NCBI RefSeq assembly: GCF_037969725.1
Contig: NZ_CP150203.1
Coordinates: forward strand, 6,067,501 to 6,131,500
Length of the DNA stretch: 64,000 nucleotides
From: Paenibacillus sp. FSL W8-0426
Lineage (GTDB): Bacteria > Bacillota > Bacilli > Paenibacillales > Paenibacillaceae
Direction: 5' to 3'
Each line of letters begins with the position of its first letter. Position 1 is the first letter of the stretch. Shown one piece after another: positions 50,485 through 60,937 of the stretch. A program made the translations under genes and the position numbers. The notes beneath the pieces were generated by a model that was not told the DNA's origin, did no database searches, and saw nothing but the letters and a program-made list of their open reading frames with translations.

Positions 50485-51573
50485 TTATTGGGCTTTTTCC
50501 AACAGTTTCGGTTTCGCAAAAATCATTCGTCCCGCAGAAGTCTGCAGTACGCTGGTGACGAGCACCTCCATCATCAGGCCGATGTAATCGCGCCCGCCTT
50601 CAACTACGATCATGGTGCCGTCATCCAGATAAGCGACGCCCTGACCGTTTTCCTTGCCGTCCTTGATGATCTGTACCATGATCTCTTCGCCAGGCAGCAC
50701 CACCGGCTTCACTGCATTGGCAAGGTCGTTGATGTTCAACACCGAAACCCCTTGAAGCTCGCACACTTTGTTGAGGTTGAAATCGTTGGTTACCACTTTG
50801 CCCTGCAGTACTTTGGCCAGCTTGACCAGCTTGCTGTCGACCTCGGAAATCTCTTCGAAATCTCCTTCGTAGATCAAAACTTTAACGTCGAGCTCTTTCT
50901 GGATTTTGTTCAGAATGTCCAGACCACGCCGGCCGCGGTTACGCTTGAGCAGATCCGAGGAATCGGCAATATGCTGCAGCTCCTCCAGCACGAATTCCGG
51001 AATGACGATGGTTCCCTCAATGAATCCGGTTTTGCAGATATCCGCGATGCGGCCATCGATGATGACACTCGTATCCAAAATTTTGTGCTCCTCGAGCCGT
51101 CTCTCTTCTTCTGCACCATCGCCGTGTCCCCAGCGTCCGGACATCCAGAAGGCTGCCAGATCCTCTTTCTTTGCCATGGCCAGCATATATCCCGAATACG
51201 CACTGATCATCGTCAAAGCCAGCTGAAGCACTTCCCCGGATGTTCCCAACCATGCCAGGCACGGGGAGAGCAGCAGCGCAACGACAAGTCCTGTGAGGAT
51301 GCCGGCTGCACCAGCAGCCAGTTCGTTCATCGGAATTTTGGCCAGTGCATCAATGCCATGATTCAATTTCGCGGCAAGCATTGTTCCTCCAATGCTGCAT
51401 AATGCGATGAACAGCACCGCACCGAGAATGGTCGCTATGCCCGCGCCCAACAACCCTGCCGATTGAATCCATTCCGCCATCCAAGGGACCGATTTTCCAG
51501 CCAGTTGATATGCCGTGTAACCAAACCATGCACCGCACAATCCCGTAAAAGTTAAAATGCCTCTTTTCCACAT
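50485..51573 (-). CDS. yacL: PIN/TRAM-domain membrane protein (YacL)
   Basis: 362 residues. Four N-terminal transmembrane segments (about 1-130) are followed by a PIN domain (KILDTSVIIDGRIADICKTG near 165, EFVLEELQHIAD near 193, VVTNDFNLNKV near 256) and a C-terminal TRAM domain (GEEIMVQIIKDGKENGQGVA near 294). PIN acidic residues are present, so RNase activity is plausible; the target is unknown. B. subtilis yacL follows disA; here pssA intervenes. Confidence 0.9.
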   Translation of the reverse strand: MWKRGILTFTGLCGAWFGYTAYQLAGKSVPWMAEWIQSAGLLGAGIATILGAVLFIALCSIGGTMLAAKLNHGIDALAKIPMNELAAGAAGILTGLVVALLLSPCLAWLGTSGEVLQLALTMISAYSGYMLAMAKKEDLAAFWMSGRWGHGDGAEEERRLEEHKILDTSVIIDGRIADICKTGFIEGTIVIPEFVLEELQHIADSSDLLKRNRGRRGLDILNKIQKELDVKVLIYEGDFEEISEVDSKLVKLAKVLQGKVVTNDFNLNKVCELQGVSVLNINDLANAVKPVVLPGEEIMVQIIKDGKENGQGVAYLDDGTMIVVEGGRDYIGLMMEVLVTSVLQTSAGRMIFAKPKLLEKAQ

Positions 51574-51679
51574 AAGTCCCCTGCACCTCCTTCAAATGTT
51601 TTCTCATATCCAGTATGATCCAATTCGCGGATTGCTAATCCGTTAAACAAGAACTTTTTGGAAGTGAAGCAATCCTTGG

Positions 51680-51708
51680 TTGAAGGAGGTAAATTATTGG
51701 CATATAAT
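51680..51708 (+). promoter_or_regulatory. Sigma-A-type promoter of the DUF1573-like gene
   Basis: TTGAAG (51680-51685), a 17-nt spacer, then TATAAT (51703-51708), 33 nt before the ATG. Confidence 0.6.
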
Positions 51709-51741
51709 GAATTCAATTCATAACCGAGGTGAGTGGGCAAA

Positions 51742-52137
51742 ATGAGTACGCCAAGTTTACAGTCATTTCAGGATCAGGTTTCCGAGCTGTTGCTTCGTCA
51801 TCGCAGTCTGATTGATGTACTGTCCAAAACGGGACAAGCCGGTGCTTCCGTGAACCGTGCCGTGTCCAAGGCCATTACCGAGTGTGGCTGCATTGAACTG
51901 CACGCCACCAAGCAGAAGTATGCTCCCGGGCGCAATATTGCGCAAAATACGCCCTTGCTCGAGACCCATGTGGAAGGTGAATTGTGCGAAAACTGCAAGG
52001 AGGTTATCAGCTCCGAACTGGGCCGCAACCTGTTTTATATGTCGGCACTCTGCAATCTGCTGAACATTAGCATGGAAGACGTCGTCGAAAGCGAGTCCCA
52101 GAAATGCTCGACGCTTGGCATGTTTAATTTGTCTTAA
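51742..52137 (+). CDS. DUF1573-like conserved protein
   Basis: 131 residues, soluble, no signal. TPSLQSFQDQVSELLLRHRS at the start, three central Cys (CGC near 50; CENC near 89) and LGRNLFYMSALCNLLNISME near 97. I recall Bacilli homologues labelled DUF1573, with no known function. The Cys pairs could bind metal. The start is ATG 51742, with GAGGTGAG 8 nt upstream. It is transcribed opposite to its neighbours and is the only plus-strand gene right of gerD. Confidence 0.75.
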   Translation: MSTPSLQSFQDQVSELLLRHRSLIDVLSKTGQAGASVNRAVSKAITECGCIELHATKQKYAPGRNIAQNTPLLETHVEGELCENCKEVISSELGRNLFYMSALCNLLNISMEDVVESESQKCSTLGMFNLS

Positions 52138-52232
52138 GTAAAATACAGATCACACGGCTTGCAAATCGTTAAGTTAATATCACTTGCATAAATCATTTCC
52201 TGGCACCTAGGTGGCATGGAAAATAAATTCAA

Positions 52233-52271
52233 AAAAGCACGCCTCTTTCCTTTCGGAAAATGCGTGCTTTT
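52233..52271. terminator. Bidirectional terminator between the DUF1573-like gene and pssA
   Basis: AAAAGCACGC pairs with GCGTGCTTTT (10 bp), with a TTTCC/GGAAA inner stem and A/T tracts on both sides, between convergent genes. Confidence 0.85.
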
Positions 52272-52328
52272 CTCATGTTTCTTGGATCGGCTATGCAATA
52301 ATAATGAACGGCACAACGTCAATTGGAA

Positions 52329-53048
52329 TCACCGGGAGGATTTTTCGTCCTTGCGCTTTTTGGCCCGGTTTCGGGACGCGGTGGTTCGCATGCTATGTTT
52401 CATTCCGTAGAGTGCGTATAACACCAAGGGGATAAAAATCAGTTTGGATAACTGCTCCGGGAACATCACCGCCATCCCCACGGCCAGCAATACAACCCAG
52501 GGTGCGATCCATATCGCTTTTCGCGGAAAGCCCACTTTTTTGAAATTGGGATACTTGAGGGAGCTGACCATAAGATAAGACAACAAGAGCGTGGCAATCA
52601 TCATGCTGACCGGACTGATGTCTTTATTGAACAACGTCAGCGTTGCAAGCACGCCTCCGGCTGCCGGAATCGGAAGACCCGTAAAATACCCCGGGATTCC
52701 GGGACGTACGTTAAAGCGAGCCAAACGGATCGCGCCGCAGATGGGGAAGCTTGCCGTGGCGATCCATGCCAGCATGGGCAGGGTGTCCTGAAACGATACC
52801 ATGAACATGATCAGCGCTGGCGCTGCTCCAAACGAAACCATGTCCGAAAGGGAATCCAATTCTTTCCCGAAGTCGCTTTGAGCATCTAGAGCCCGGGCCA
52901 CCCTGCCATCCAAACCATCCAGCAGCATGGCGATGATGACCATAATGGCAGCCAAGCTGTAACTTTCGTTGATTGCCAGCAGAATCGCCATCATTCCAAG
53001 AAACAGATTGCCCAGGGTAAAGAGATTCGGAATGAATCTTGTTATCAT
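52329..53048 (-). CDS. pssA: CDP-diacylglycerol-serine O-phosphatidyltransferase
   Basis: 239 residues, polytopic. The CDP-alcohol phosphotransferase signature is DGLDGRVARALDAQSDFGKE near 43, continuing to LDSLSDMVSFG. It makes phosphatidylserine, the precursor of phosphatidylethanolamine. The location between disA and yacL is unlike B. subtilis, where pssA is beside psd. The C-terminal tail is strongly basic (SRNRAKKRKDEKSSR). Confidence 0.93.
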   Translation of the reverse strand: MITRFIPNLFTLGNLFLGMMAILLAINESYSLAAIMVIIAMLLDGLDGRVARALDAQSDFGKELDSLSDMVSFGAAPALIMFMVSFQDTLPMLAWIATASFPICGAIRLARFNVRPGIPGYFTGLPIPAAGGVLATLTLFNKDISPVSMMIATLLLSYLMVSSLKYPNFKKVGFPRKAIWIAPWVVLLAVGMAVMFPEQLSKLIFIPLVLYALYGMKHSMRTTASRNRAKKRKDEKSSR

Positions 53049-53145
53049 CGTTGTTCACCTCATCGTCTTGGAACCATTCTCGCAGAACCCTATTCACGTT
53101 CAAATATTCCATTCTTATCTGTTTACGGCACCGTGGAGTTAAGGG

Positions 53146-54222
53146 TTACATCTGTCTGTCAATGAACATCTGCTCCTGCAGACGTTTCAGGCCTTCCTTG
53201 ATCGTGCGGGCACGGACTTCACCGATGCCGTCCACCTCATCCAATTCTTCGATCGTTGCCATGATCACGTGCGGAAGCTGTTCGAACCGTTCCACCAAAT
53301 TGTGAATGATCACGTTGGGAAGACGAGGTATCTTATTCAATACCCTGAATCCGCGAGGCGCAACCGATTCTTCGGATGTCGCAGCGGAGGAAGGATAACC
53401 TAACAAACGCACGATATGATGCGCGTCCAGCAATTCGTCGTCAGACAACCGTTTCAATCCCAAAATGATATCGCGGATTTTTTCATCGCTATCGTCGCGC
53501 GCATAATCCTTATAGAGCAACCAGGCTTCTTCCTCCGTTGTGCCGACCAGTTCCTCCATTTGCATCGAAATCAGCCGTCCTTCGTTGCCAAGCTCGTGAA
53601 TGTAACGTTTGATTTCCATTTTGATGCGCATGACCATCTCGGTCCGTTGGATGACATTGACCACCTCCGGAATCGTCACCAGCTCTTCGAATTCCGATGC
53701 GCTAAGATTCGTCAGAGCTTGCGTGAGAACCGCCTTGTATTTCTCCAGCGTCTGGATGGCCTGATTCGCTTTCGTCAAAATGACTCCGATCTCCTTGAGC
53801 GAGTATCGCAGCGTTCCTTGATAAAGAGTAATGATATTTCTCCGTTGGGAGATGGAAACGACGAGTTTTCCCGTTTGCTTTGCCACACGTTCCGCTGTTC
53901 GGTGACGAATGCCCGTCTCTGAGGACGAGATCGATGAATCCGGGATCAGCTGAGTATTGGCATATAAAATGCGCTTCAAATCTTCGCTAAGAATGATGGC
54001 GCCGTCCATTTTGGCAAGCTCATACAAATAGTTCGGGGAGAAGTCGCAATTAATGGAGAATCCTCCATCCACCACTTCCATTACCTCGGGACTGTAGCCG
54101 ACGACCAGCAATGCTCCCGTTTTGGCGCGCAGCACGTTCTCCAACCCTTCCCGGAACGGTGTGCCTGGCGCGATCAGCCTTAATAAATCATTCATTTTAT
54201 CCAGTTGGCTCGAATCCTTCAT
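53146..54222 (-). CDS. disA: Diadenylate cyclase DisA
   Basis: 358 residues. The N-terminal DAC domain shows [15 protein letters not shown] near 72 (DGA motif) and [14 protein letters not shown] near 101 (RHR motif). A helical linker and C-terminal helix-hairpin-helix ([20 protein letters not shown] near 330) bind branched DNA. It makes c-di-AMP and checks DNA integrity before sporulation. It lies 12 nt after radA. Confidence 0.97.
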   Translation of the reverse strand: MKDSSQLDKMNDLLRLIAPGTPFREGLENVLRAKTGALLVVGYSPEVMEVVDGGFSINCDFSPNYLYELAKMDGAIILSEDLKRILYANTQLIPDSSISSSETGIRHRTAERVAKQTGKLVVSISQRRNIITLYQGTLRYSLKEIGVILTKANQAIQTLEKYKAVLTQALTNLSASEFEELVTIPEVVNVIQRTEMVMRIKMEIKRYIHELGNEGRLISMQMEELVGTTEEEAWLLYKDYARDDSDEKIRDIILGLKRLSDDELLDAHHIVRLLGYPSSAATSEESVAPRGFRVLNKIPRLPNVIIHNLVERFEQLPHVIMATIEELDEVDGIGEVRARTIKEGLKRLQEQMFIDRQM

Positions 54223-54234
54223 CTCTTATGCCCC

Positions 54235-55602
54235 CTAATCTAAAGCAACCGCTAGTGCATCTGCCACAGTATTCACACCGATCAACTGTATTCCGCGGGG
54301 ATGCTTCCACCCCTTCAAACTTTTTTCGGGTAAAATGACCCGTTTAAATCCAAGCTTCTCCGCTTCCTTTACGCGCTGTTCTGCACGCGATACCGCTCTG
54401 ACCTCCCCCGTCAGGCCGATTTCGCCAAAAATGACGTCATCCGGCTTGGTCGGCACATCCCGCAAGCTGGATGCTATACTGACCGCGACGGCCAGGTCAA
54501 CAGCAGGCTCATCCAGACGGACTCCGCCCGCCACGTTCAGATAGGCGTCTTGCGTTTGCAAAAACATGCCCATCCTTTTCTCCAGTACGGCAATGATCAG
54601 GTTTAAACGATGATGATCGATGCCTGTCGCCATCCGGCGCGGGGATGGAAAGTGGGTTGCCGATATCAGCGCCTGCAGTTCCACAAGCATCGGCCGCGTG
54701 CCTTCCATGCTGGCGACGACGGTAGATCCTGCCACGCCGAGCGGGCGCTCCGACAAAAACAATTCGGAAGGGTTGCCCACTTCGCGCAGCCCATCCTCGC
54801 CCATTTCGAAAATGCCGATCTCGTTCGTTGAGCCGAAACGGTTTTTGACCGCTCGCAACAAGCGATACGTGTGGTGACGCTCTCCCTCGAAATAAAGAAC
54901 GCAATCCACCATATGCTCCAGCAAGCGGGGACCCGCAATGGCTCCTTCCTTCGTAACATGCCCCACAAGTACGGTTGCAATGCCCTTGCCTTTCGCAATT
55001 CGCATGAATCGCGAGGTACACTCCCTGACTTGGGCAACGCTGCCGGGGGCGCTGGTCACCTCGGGCAAGTACACGGTCTGGATCGAATCGATGACAAGAA
55101 AATGCGGTTGGATCTGCTCCACCGCCTCTTCAACACGTTCCATATTCGTCTCGCATAAAACGTACAATTCGGGCGATAACGCATTGAGGCGATCTGCCCG
55201 CAATTTGGTTTGTTTCACCGACTCCTCTCCCGAAACGTATAACACCCTCAAACCTGAATGGGTTAACGCATGGGATGTCTGAAGCATCAGCGTGGATTTC
55301 CCGATTCCGGGGTCTCCCCCCACCAATACAAGGGAGCCTGGAACGATGCCGCCGCCCAGCACGCGGTTCAACTCACCGATGCCCGTATGCACGCGAGGTT
55401 CCTGGCCACTATCTATGTTTATGATGGGAAGGGGTTTATCTTTACTGTCAAACAGAGGTGAATTTCTTCCCTGCGTTTTGACAATTGTTTCCGTTTCCTC
55501 CACCATGGAGTTCCAGGATTGGCAGCCCGGGCATTTGCCGTACCACTTCGGGGCTTCGTAGCCGCATTCTGTACACTGAAACTTGGTCTTTGTTTTAGCC
55601 AC
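54235..55602 (-). CDS. radA: DNA repair protein RadA
   Basis: 455 residues. N-terminal zinc finger CTEC...CPGC (10-29), Walker [11 protein letters not shown] near 96, RadA KNRFG motif near 255 and a Lon-like C-terminal domain. It promotes branch migration in recombination. It starts with GTG at 55602 behind AGGAGG. It is paired with disA, as in most Bacilli; an inverted repeat overlaps the upstream region. Confidence 0.97.
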   Translation of the reverse strand: MAKTKTKFQCTECGYEAPKWYGKCPGCQSWNSMVEETETIVKTQGRNSPLFDSKDKPLPIINIDSGQEPRVHTGIGELNRVLGGGIVPGSLVLVGGDPGIGKSTLMLQTSHALTHSGLRVLYVSGEESVKQTKLRADRLNALSPELYVLCETNMERVEEAVEQIQPHFLVIDSIQTVYLPEVTSAPGSVAQVRECTSRFMRIAKGKGIATVLVGHVTKEGAIAGPRLLEHMVDCVLYFEGERHHTYRLLRAVKNRFGSTNEIGIFEMGEDGLREVGNPSELFLSERPLGVAGSTVVASMEGTRPMLVELQALISATHFPSPRRMATGIDHHRLNLIIAVLEKRMGMFLQTQDAYLNVAGGVRLDEPAVDLAVAVSIASSLRDVPTKPDDVIFGEIGLTGEVRAVSRAEQRVKEAEKLGFKRVILPEKSLKGWKHPRGIQLIGVNTVADALAVALD

Positions 55603-55691
55603 TTCAGCCTCCTGAAAAGTTTTATTTTATTTCAACGTTTTGCATTTTTCGACGAATTTTGACCTGAACATCCTGACAGGCAGGCATACTA

Positions 55692-55740
55692 AAAGTTTAC
55701 CATTGTTTGAGATTTTTCGTAAAGGATTATCGTAAACTTT
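55692..55740 (-). promoter_or_regulatory. Inverted repeat and weak promoter upstream of radA
   Basis: AAAGTTTAC (55692-55700) and GTAAACTTT (55732-55740) form a 9-bp inverted repeat 31 nt apart. In minus sense, a weak TTTACG-18-TAAACT promoter lies between and over the arms. A regulator site is possible; no known consensus was recognised. Confidence 0.35.
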
Positions 55741-55758
55741 ACACATGTTGTTGCATAG

Positions 55759-55794
55759 CAAAAAGAGGCCCGCCAAAAATCGGCAGGCCTCTTT
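55759..55794 (-). terminator. Terminator of the ctsR-mcsA-mcsB-clpC operon
   Basis: AAAGAGGCCTGCC pairs with GGCGGGCCTCTTT (13 bp, one G-U) around a 7-nt loop, with TTTTT at the end, about 85 nt after clpC. Confidence 0.88.
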
Positions 55795-55876
55795 GTACTT
55801 AACGTCCGATCGGCCGAAGCCGAAAGGAATAACTTTATGGTCGGATCTAGGACGGAACCCGTCCATGAAGATCCGC

Positions 55877-58336
55877 TTATTTGGTTTCGATTTCCTCATT
55901 GGCAGGAGCAATTTCCTTTTTCGTAACCGACAGCTCGCCGTCTTTTTCATCAATCAACAACGAATCGCCTTTCTTTACGCTGCCTGTGAGCAATTCTTCG
56001 GACAGACGATCCTCGATGTGCTTCTGAATGGCCCGGCGCAATGGACGTGCACCGTAAGCGGGATCAAAGCCTGCTTTAGCCAGGAACGCTTTGGCCGAAT
56101 CCGTCAATTCGAAGTCCACATCGTAATCACGCAGACGTTTGCGCAGTTCTTCGCTCATAAGAGAAACGATCTCGGCGATATGTTTCTCTTCGAGAGAATG
56201 GAATACGATGATTTCGTCGATCCGGTTCAAGAACTCCGGACGGAAGCTTTTCTTCAGCTCATCCATCACTTTGCCCTTCATGTTGCTGTAATCGGCGCCC
56301 GCATCCATAACCGCGGTGAAGCCGAGCGTGGAATTGCGTTTGATCGCTTCAGCTCCGACATTGGATGTCAGAATGATGAGGGTATTGCGGAAGTCGACAA
56401 CCCGGCCCTTGGAATCGGTCAGGCGTCCATCCTCCAGCACCTGCAGCAAGATGTTGAACACTTCAGGGTGTGCCTTCTCAACTTCGTCCAGCAATACGAC
56501 GGAATATGGTTTGCGGCGCACTTTCTCGGTCAGCTGACCGCCTTCTTCATAACCAACGTATCCTGGGGGCGCTCCGACCAGACGAGCCGTGGAGTGTTTC
56601 TCGCCATATTCGGACATGTCGATGCGGATTACCGCATTTTCGTCACCGAACATCGCTTCTGCCAAGGCACGAGCCAGCTCGGTTTTACCGACCCCGGTTG
56701 GACCGAGGAAGATGAAGGAGCCCATTGGACGCTTCGGATCTTTCAGACCGGCACGTGCGCGGCGTACGGCACGGCTCACGGATTTAACGGCTTCATCCTG
56801 ACCGATGACGCGTTCATGCAAAATTTGCTCCAGATTCAGCAAACGCTGAGTTTCTTCTTCTTTCAGCTTGTTCACCGGAATGCCGGTCCAGTTCGCTACG
56901 ACTTGAGCGATGTCTTCCGGTGTTACTTCGGAATCGGTGCGTCCCTGTTTTTCTTTCCATTGGTTTTTGGTCAGATCCAGTTCTTCGCGAATTTTTTGTT
57001 CAGTATCGCGCAGCGCTGCCGCTTTTTCGAATTCCTGGCTTTGGACGGCTGCGTCTTTCTCCTTGCGGATATCTTCAAGACGGCCTTCCAGCTGTTTCAG
57101 ATTCGGCGGAATGGTATACGAGTTCAGCCTTACTTTGGAACCCGCTTCGTCAATCAGGTCAATCGCTTTGTCCGGCAGGAAACGATCCGTAATATACCGA
57201 TCGGACAGTTTCACGGCCTGTACAATGGCCTCATCCGTAATTTTCACGCGGTGATGCGCTTCGTAACGATCACGCAAGCCGTGCAAAATTTGAATGGCTT
57301 CTTCCGGAGAAGGCTGATCCACCGTAATCGGTTGGAAACGGCGCTCCAACGCAGCGTCTTTCTCGATGTATTTGCGGTACTCATCCAGCGTTGTTGCCCC
57401 GATGCATTGCAGCTCACCGCGTGCCAGCGCCGGTTTCAGGATGTTGGAAGCATCGATGGCGCCTTCGGCTCCACCTGCACCAATCAGGGTGTGCAGCTCG
57501 TCAATGAACAGCACGATGTTGCCTGCCTGACGAATTTCGTCCATGATTTTTTTCAAACGATCTTCGAATTCGCCCCGGTATTTCGTACCTGCAACGACCG
57601 AACCCATATCCAGAGTCATTACGCGTTTGTCTCGCAGCGTTTCCGGAATTTCGTTATTGATGATTTTTTGGGCAAGGCCTTCGGCAATCGCCGTTTTACC
57701 TACGCCCGGCTCCCCGATCAATACCGGGTTGTTTTTGGTGCGGCGGCTCAACACCTGAATTACGCGTTCGATTTCCTTGCTGCGGCCAATAACCGGATCA
57801 AGGTTGTTTTCTTTCGCGTATGCCGTCAAATCGCGGGCCAAGCTGTCCAGCGTTGGCGTGCTAACGTTCGCAGGTGCTCCATTATGGCTGGATACCGCTT
57901 CGCTGCTGCCAAGCAATTGCAATACTTGCTGACGAGCCTTGTTGAGGCTAATACCCAAATTGTTGAGCACACGTGCCGCAACGCCTTCACCCTCGCGGAT
58001 CAGACCAAGCAAAATATGTTCTGTGCCCACATAAGTGTGGCCCAGCTTGCGTGCCTCATCCATGGACAATTCGATCACTTTTTTCGCACGAGGCGTATAT
58101 GCAATGTTCGTAGGCTGCTCCTGGCCGCGGCCAATCAGCGTCTCTACTTCATCTTGAATTTTTTCCAATCCGAGTCCCAGGCCGATCAGCGCTTTGGCCG
58201 CAATGCCTTCGCCTTCTCGAATGAGGCCGAGCAAAATATGCTCTGTACCGATGTTATTGTGACCGAGACGGACAGCTTCTTCCTGCGCGAGTGCGAGCAC
58301 CTTCTGGGCCCGTTCCGTAAATCTTCCAAACATCAT
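55877..58336 (-). CDS. clpC: ATP-dependent Clp protease ATPase subunit ClpC
   Basis: 819 residues. Two Clp-N repeats (about 1-145), AAA1 with GEPGVGKTA near 213, a UVR/M-domain ([17 protein letters not shown] near 425), and AAA2 with GPTGVGKTE near 553. It unfolds substrates for ClpP, guided by MecA or by McsB arginine phosphorylation. Last gene of the CtsR operon. Confidence 0.98.
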   Translation of the reverse strand: MMFGRFTERAQKVLALAQEEAVRLGHNNIGTEHILLGLIREGEGIAAKALIGLGLGLEKIQDEVETLIGRGQEQPTNIAYTPRAKKVIELSMDEARKLGHTYVGTEHILLGLIREGEGVAARVLNNLGISLNKARQQVLQLLGSSEAVSSHNGAPANVSTPTLDSLARDLTAYAKENNLDPVIGRSKEIERVIQVLSRRTKNNPVLIGEPGVGKTAIAEGLAQKIINNEIPETLRDKRVMTLDMGSVVAGTKYRGEFEDRLKKIMDEIRQAGNIVLFIDELHTLIGAGGAEGAIDASNILKPALARGELQCIGATTLDEYRKYIEKDAALERRFQPITVDQPSPEEAIQILHGLRDRYEAHHRVKITDEAIVQAVKLSDRYITDRFLPDKAIDLIDEAGSKVRLNSYTIPPNLKQLEGRLEDIRKEKDAAVQSQEFEKAAALRDTEQKIREELDLTKNQWKEKQGRTDSEVTPEDIAQVVANWTGIPVNKLKEEETQRLLNLEQILHERVIGQDEAVKSVSRAVRRARAGLKDPKRPMGSFIFLGPTGVGKTELARALAEAMFGDENAVIRIDMSEYGEKHSTARLVGAPPGYVGYEEGGQLTEKVRRKPYSVVLLDEVEKAHPEVFNILLQVLEDGRLTDSKGRVVDFRNTLIILTSNVGAEAIKRNSTLGFTAVMDAGADYSNMKGKVMDELKKSFRPEFLNRIDEIIVFHSLEEKHIAEIVSLMSEELRKRLRDYDVDFELTDSAKAFLAKAGFDPAYGARPLRRAIQKHIEDRLSEELLTGSVKKGDSLLIDEKDGELSVTKKEIAPANEEIETK

Positions 58337-58510
58337 ATCTCCTGCACCTCCATGGTTTTGGATATAAGCGGGACCATTCTAATTTAAAGGCTCCGCTGTA
58401 GTAATCTTTGTTGTGATGCTTTTTTGCGGCCATATGCCGCGAATAATATCATTATATAAAAGCCGCTTTAACGCGGACGTGAAACCCAAATCGATTCTCT
58501 GGTGAAGCCG

Positions 58511-59581
58511 TTAGGAATTTTTGGTTGTACTGATCGTATCACGAATCAGCTGCGCACGGTAGATGTCCCGTTCATCCGCTCGCATGTCTTCCCCGAACGT
58601 TTTCTGCAAAAAGCCGGGTTGCGTCATGACGTTAAGCTCATTCATGACGGGGATGGACAATCCATCAAGGAGACCAAGGTCCACACCCAACCTGACGTCG
58701 GAAAGGCGCTGTGCCGCTTCTTTGGAATCCATGACAGCCGCATAGGACAAAATACCGTAAGAACGCATCACCCTATCCGTGATTCGCAGCCTGGAGTCCG
58801 TCATCAAACGTTTTCTCGCTGTACGTTCATGCTCGATAATTTGGAGCACCACGCCGTGCAGATTGTCGATGACTTCCTGCTCCGTCTGTCCAAGCGTAAT
58901 CTGGTTGGAAATCTGGAACAGGTTTCCCATCGCCTCACTGCCTTCCCCATAGATGCCTCGTACGGTAAGCCCCACTTGGGAAACGGCCGTCAAAATACGG
59001 CCAATCTGCTGTGTCATGACCAGTGCAGGCAGATGCATCATGACCGATGCTCTGACCCCTGTGCCTACATTCGTCGGACAGCTGGTCAGATAACCTCTTC
59101 GATCATCGAAGGCATAATCCACATGGGCTTCAAAAGCATCATCGATCGAAGATGCCCTCTCCCACGCTTCCTTCACCTGAAATCCCGGATAAAGACATTG
59201 GATGCGCAGATGGTCCTCTTCGTTAATCATGATGCTGATGGATTCATCCTCGCTCAGAATGACGGCGCCATTTCTGGACTCGCTCGCCAAGCTGGGACTG
59301 ATCAGATGTTTCTCGACGAGCACCCTTTTATCAAGGTCAGGGACATCTGCCAACTCCAACGTGTGGAAATTGGCAAAAGCCCGAATATCATCATGTTGAA
59401 GCACTTCGCTCAGTTTGTTCAGCACTTCTTCGGATTGCTGGTTGGTAGCCAGCATCGGAAACGGATAGTGCTGCAGGTTGCGGGCGATTCGAACGCGGCT
59501 GCTGATGACGATTTCGGAATCGGCTGCATCGCTTCGCATCCAGTCGCTTAGTGCCTGTTCCGTGAAGCGCAGACTAGGCAT
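58511..59581 (-). CDS. mcsB: Protein arginine kinase McsB
   Basis: 356 residues, phosphagen-kinase fold. SSRVRIARNL near 27, SEDESISIMINEEDHLRIQC near 114 and LTSCPTNVGTGVRASVMMH near 167 (active-site loop). It phosphorylates arginines to mark proteins for ClpCP and inactivates CtsR. The start is ATG 59581, since AGGAGGG is 8 nt upstream; earlier Met codons overlap the ribosome site. Confidence 0.96.
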   Translation of the reverse strand: MPSLRFTEQALSDWMRSDAADSEIVISSRVRIARNLQHYPFPMLATNQQSEEVLNKLSEVLQHDDIRAFANFHTLELADVPDLDKRVLVEKHLISPSLASESRNGAVILSEDESISIMINEEDHLRIQCLYPGFQVKEAWERASSIDDAFEAHVDYAFDDRRGYLTSCPTNVGTGVRASVMMHLPALVMTQQIGRILTAVSQVGLTVRGIYGEGSEAMGNLFQISNQITLGQTEQEVIDNLHGVVLQIIEHERTARKRLMTDSRLRITDRVMRSYGILSYAAVMDSKEAAQRLSDVRLGVDLGLLDGLSIPVMNELNVMTQPGFLQKTFGEDMRADERDIYRAQLIRDTISTTKNS

Positions 59582-59618
59582 TTGCATATCCCTCCTACTC
59601 ATGACTCTTGACCAAACT

Positions 59619-60143
59619 TTACTCCTGAGCCAGCCGTTTTTCAAGCTCCCGGATCTGATCGCGGATCCCCGCGGCGGCTTCGAATTCCTCTCCGGCAATG
59701 CTTTCCTGAAGGTCCTTCTTCAGATCGGCGATTTGCCGTTTCAGCTTGATGCGTCCCCCCGCTCTCGCAGGGACCTTACCCACATGAGAGGTGCTGCCAT
59801 GCACCCGCTTGAATAACGGATCCAGCCGACTGTCGAAATATTTATAACATGAGCTGCAGCCGAATCGGCCGATTTTGCTAAACTGTGAATAGGTCATTCC
59901 GCACTCTTCGCATCTCAGCGATTGTGGAGAGGATGCGCCTGCGGAGCCGTTTTTGCCGGCAGGATCGAAATCAAGCAACCCCGACAACAGGTTGTGAATC
60001 GAGAATCCGCCTGCTGTTCCAGGGATAATCTCCCCTTTTTCGCGAGCACATGACTCGCAAATATGAAATTCCGTCTTTTCTCCATTTACGATTTTCGTGA
60101 AATGAAGTGTCGCCGGACGTTTGTTGCATTCCTGGCACAGCAT
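59619..60143 (-). CDS. mcsA: McsA, activator of the McsB kinase
   Basis: 174 residues. Four CxxC zinc pairs: CQEC (3-6), CESC (29-32), CEEC (near 78), CSSC (near 96). A C-terminal UVR domain (DLQESIAGEEFEAAAGIRDQ near 143) follows. It binds metal and activates McsB. It lies 22 nt after ctsR. Confidence 0.95.
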   Translation of the reverse strand: MLCQECNKRPATLHFTKIVNGEKTEFHICESCAREKGEIIPGTAGGFSIHNLLSGLLDFDPAGKNGSAGASSPQSLRCEECGMTYSQFSKIGRFGCSSCYKYFDSRLDPLFKRVHGSTSHVGKVPARAGGRIKLKRQIADLKKDLQESIAGEEFEAAAGIRDQIRELEKRLAQE

Positions 60144-60165
60144 AATGATGTACCCCCCAAACGTT

Positions 60166-60627
60166 TTATTTACCGAGCAACGAGATGATCATTGCTTTCA
60201 ACATTCTGGCACGAATTTGATCCCGGTAAGGAAGTTTGACCATTATAATTTCCCTCGACATCGCGGCACGCATTAAAGCTGCCTCCCGCTTGCTCAGGAA
60301 ACGCGCTTCCTCAAGTTGATAAATCAGCCCCTCAGCCGCCGTCTGCCCGATCTCCTCGCCTATGCTATGGTGCAAATGGTGATGTAGGTCCGAATGTGCG
60401 GGCAATTCGATCCGTTGTATCCGGACATAACCGCCGCCACCACGTTTGCTTTCGACCAGGTAACCTTTTTCGAGCGTAAAACGCGTGCTGATGACATAGT
60501 TGATCTGCGAAGGCACGCATGAGAATTGATCAGCAAGGTCGTTGCGCTGAATCTCAATCATCCCCTCGGGACTTTCATGCAAAATACTCTTCAGATATTG
60601 TTCGATAACATCAGAGATATTACGCAT
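60166..60627 (-). CDS. ctsR: Transcriptional repressor CtsR
   Basis: 153 residues. The N-terminal winged helix (RNDLADQFSCVPSQINYVIS near 28) contains the GGGGY wing (SKRGGGGYVRI), whose glycines sense heat. It represses clp genes. The start is ATG 60627 behind GTGGAGG; a longer frame lacks a ribosome site. A CtsR box lies upstream. Confidence 0.97.
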   Translation of the reverse strand: MRNISDVIEQYLKSILHESPEGMIEIQRNDLADQFSCVPSQINYVISTRFTLEKGYLVESKRGGGGYVRIQRIELPAHSDLHHHLHHSIGEEIGQTAAEGLIYQLEEARFLSKREAALMRAAMSREIIMVKLPYRDQIRARMLKAMIISLLGK

Positions 60628-60832
60628 CGACTCATCCTCCACTGTTTGAAACGTTAAGTCAATTAGGACCCACACGCCCCCACAGAGTACAACCTCTCCC
60701 CCATTTTAACCATTCAAGGAAACAACGAATCTGCATTCCAAGCCGGCAACCGGTGGGTGAGGACGCTTGAAGTTCTGATGGAAATTCGCCTTATCACCAC
60801 AAGATCAAGGCTGATTTCGACTTTCAGTTGAC

Positions 60833-60849
60833 TTTGACTTTCTTTGACT
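60833..60849 (-). promoter_or_regulatory. CtsR operator
   Basis: AGTCAAA-GAA-AGTCAAA in minus sense is a perfect match to the CtsR heptad repeat RGTCAAAnAnRGTCAAA. A degenerate third/fourth heptad (AGTCAAC...AGTCGAAA) follows at 60817-60834. It lies just downstream of the -10 box, so the bound repressor would cover the transcription start. Confidence 0.92.
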
Positions 60850-60857
60850 TTGTTTAC

Positions 60858-60885
60858 ATTATAACATATTCTGTGGTTTTGCCAA
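60858..60885 (-). promoter_or_regulatory. Sigma-A promoter of ctsR-mcsA-mcsB-clpC
   Basis: TTGGCA (60885-60880), a 16-nt spacer, then TATAAT (60863-60858), about 230 nt before ctsR. The leader between has no other gene. Confidence 0.7.
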
Positions 60886-60937
60886 GAGGGGTCTTCCTTC
60901 ATTTTTTACGATTTTACACGAAATATTCCGCATATAC

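Noticed and set aside
51681..51722. Micro-frame of 8 codons starting with TTG behind a perfect AAGGAGG, upstream of the DUF1573-like gene
   Set aside because: It lies within the -35/-10 region of the likely promoter, so it would not be transcribed from it. Kept only as a curiosity.
52204..52213. Perfect 10-bp palindrome CACCTAGGTG after the DUF1573-like gene
   Set aside because: Short and isolated between a stop codon and a terminator. Likely chance.
55745..58387. 880-codon plus-strand open frame antisense to clpC
   Set aside because: Phe/Cys/Gln-rich nonsense composition with no family match and no ribosome site. Shadow of clpC.
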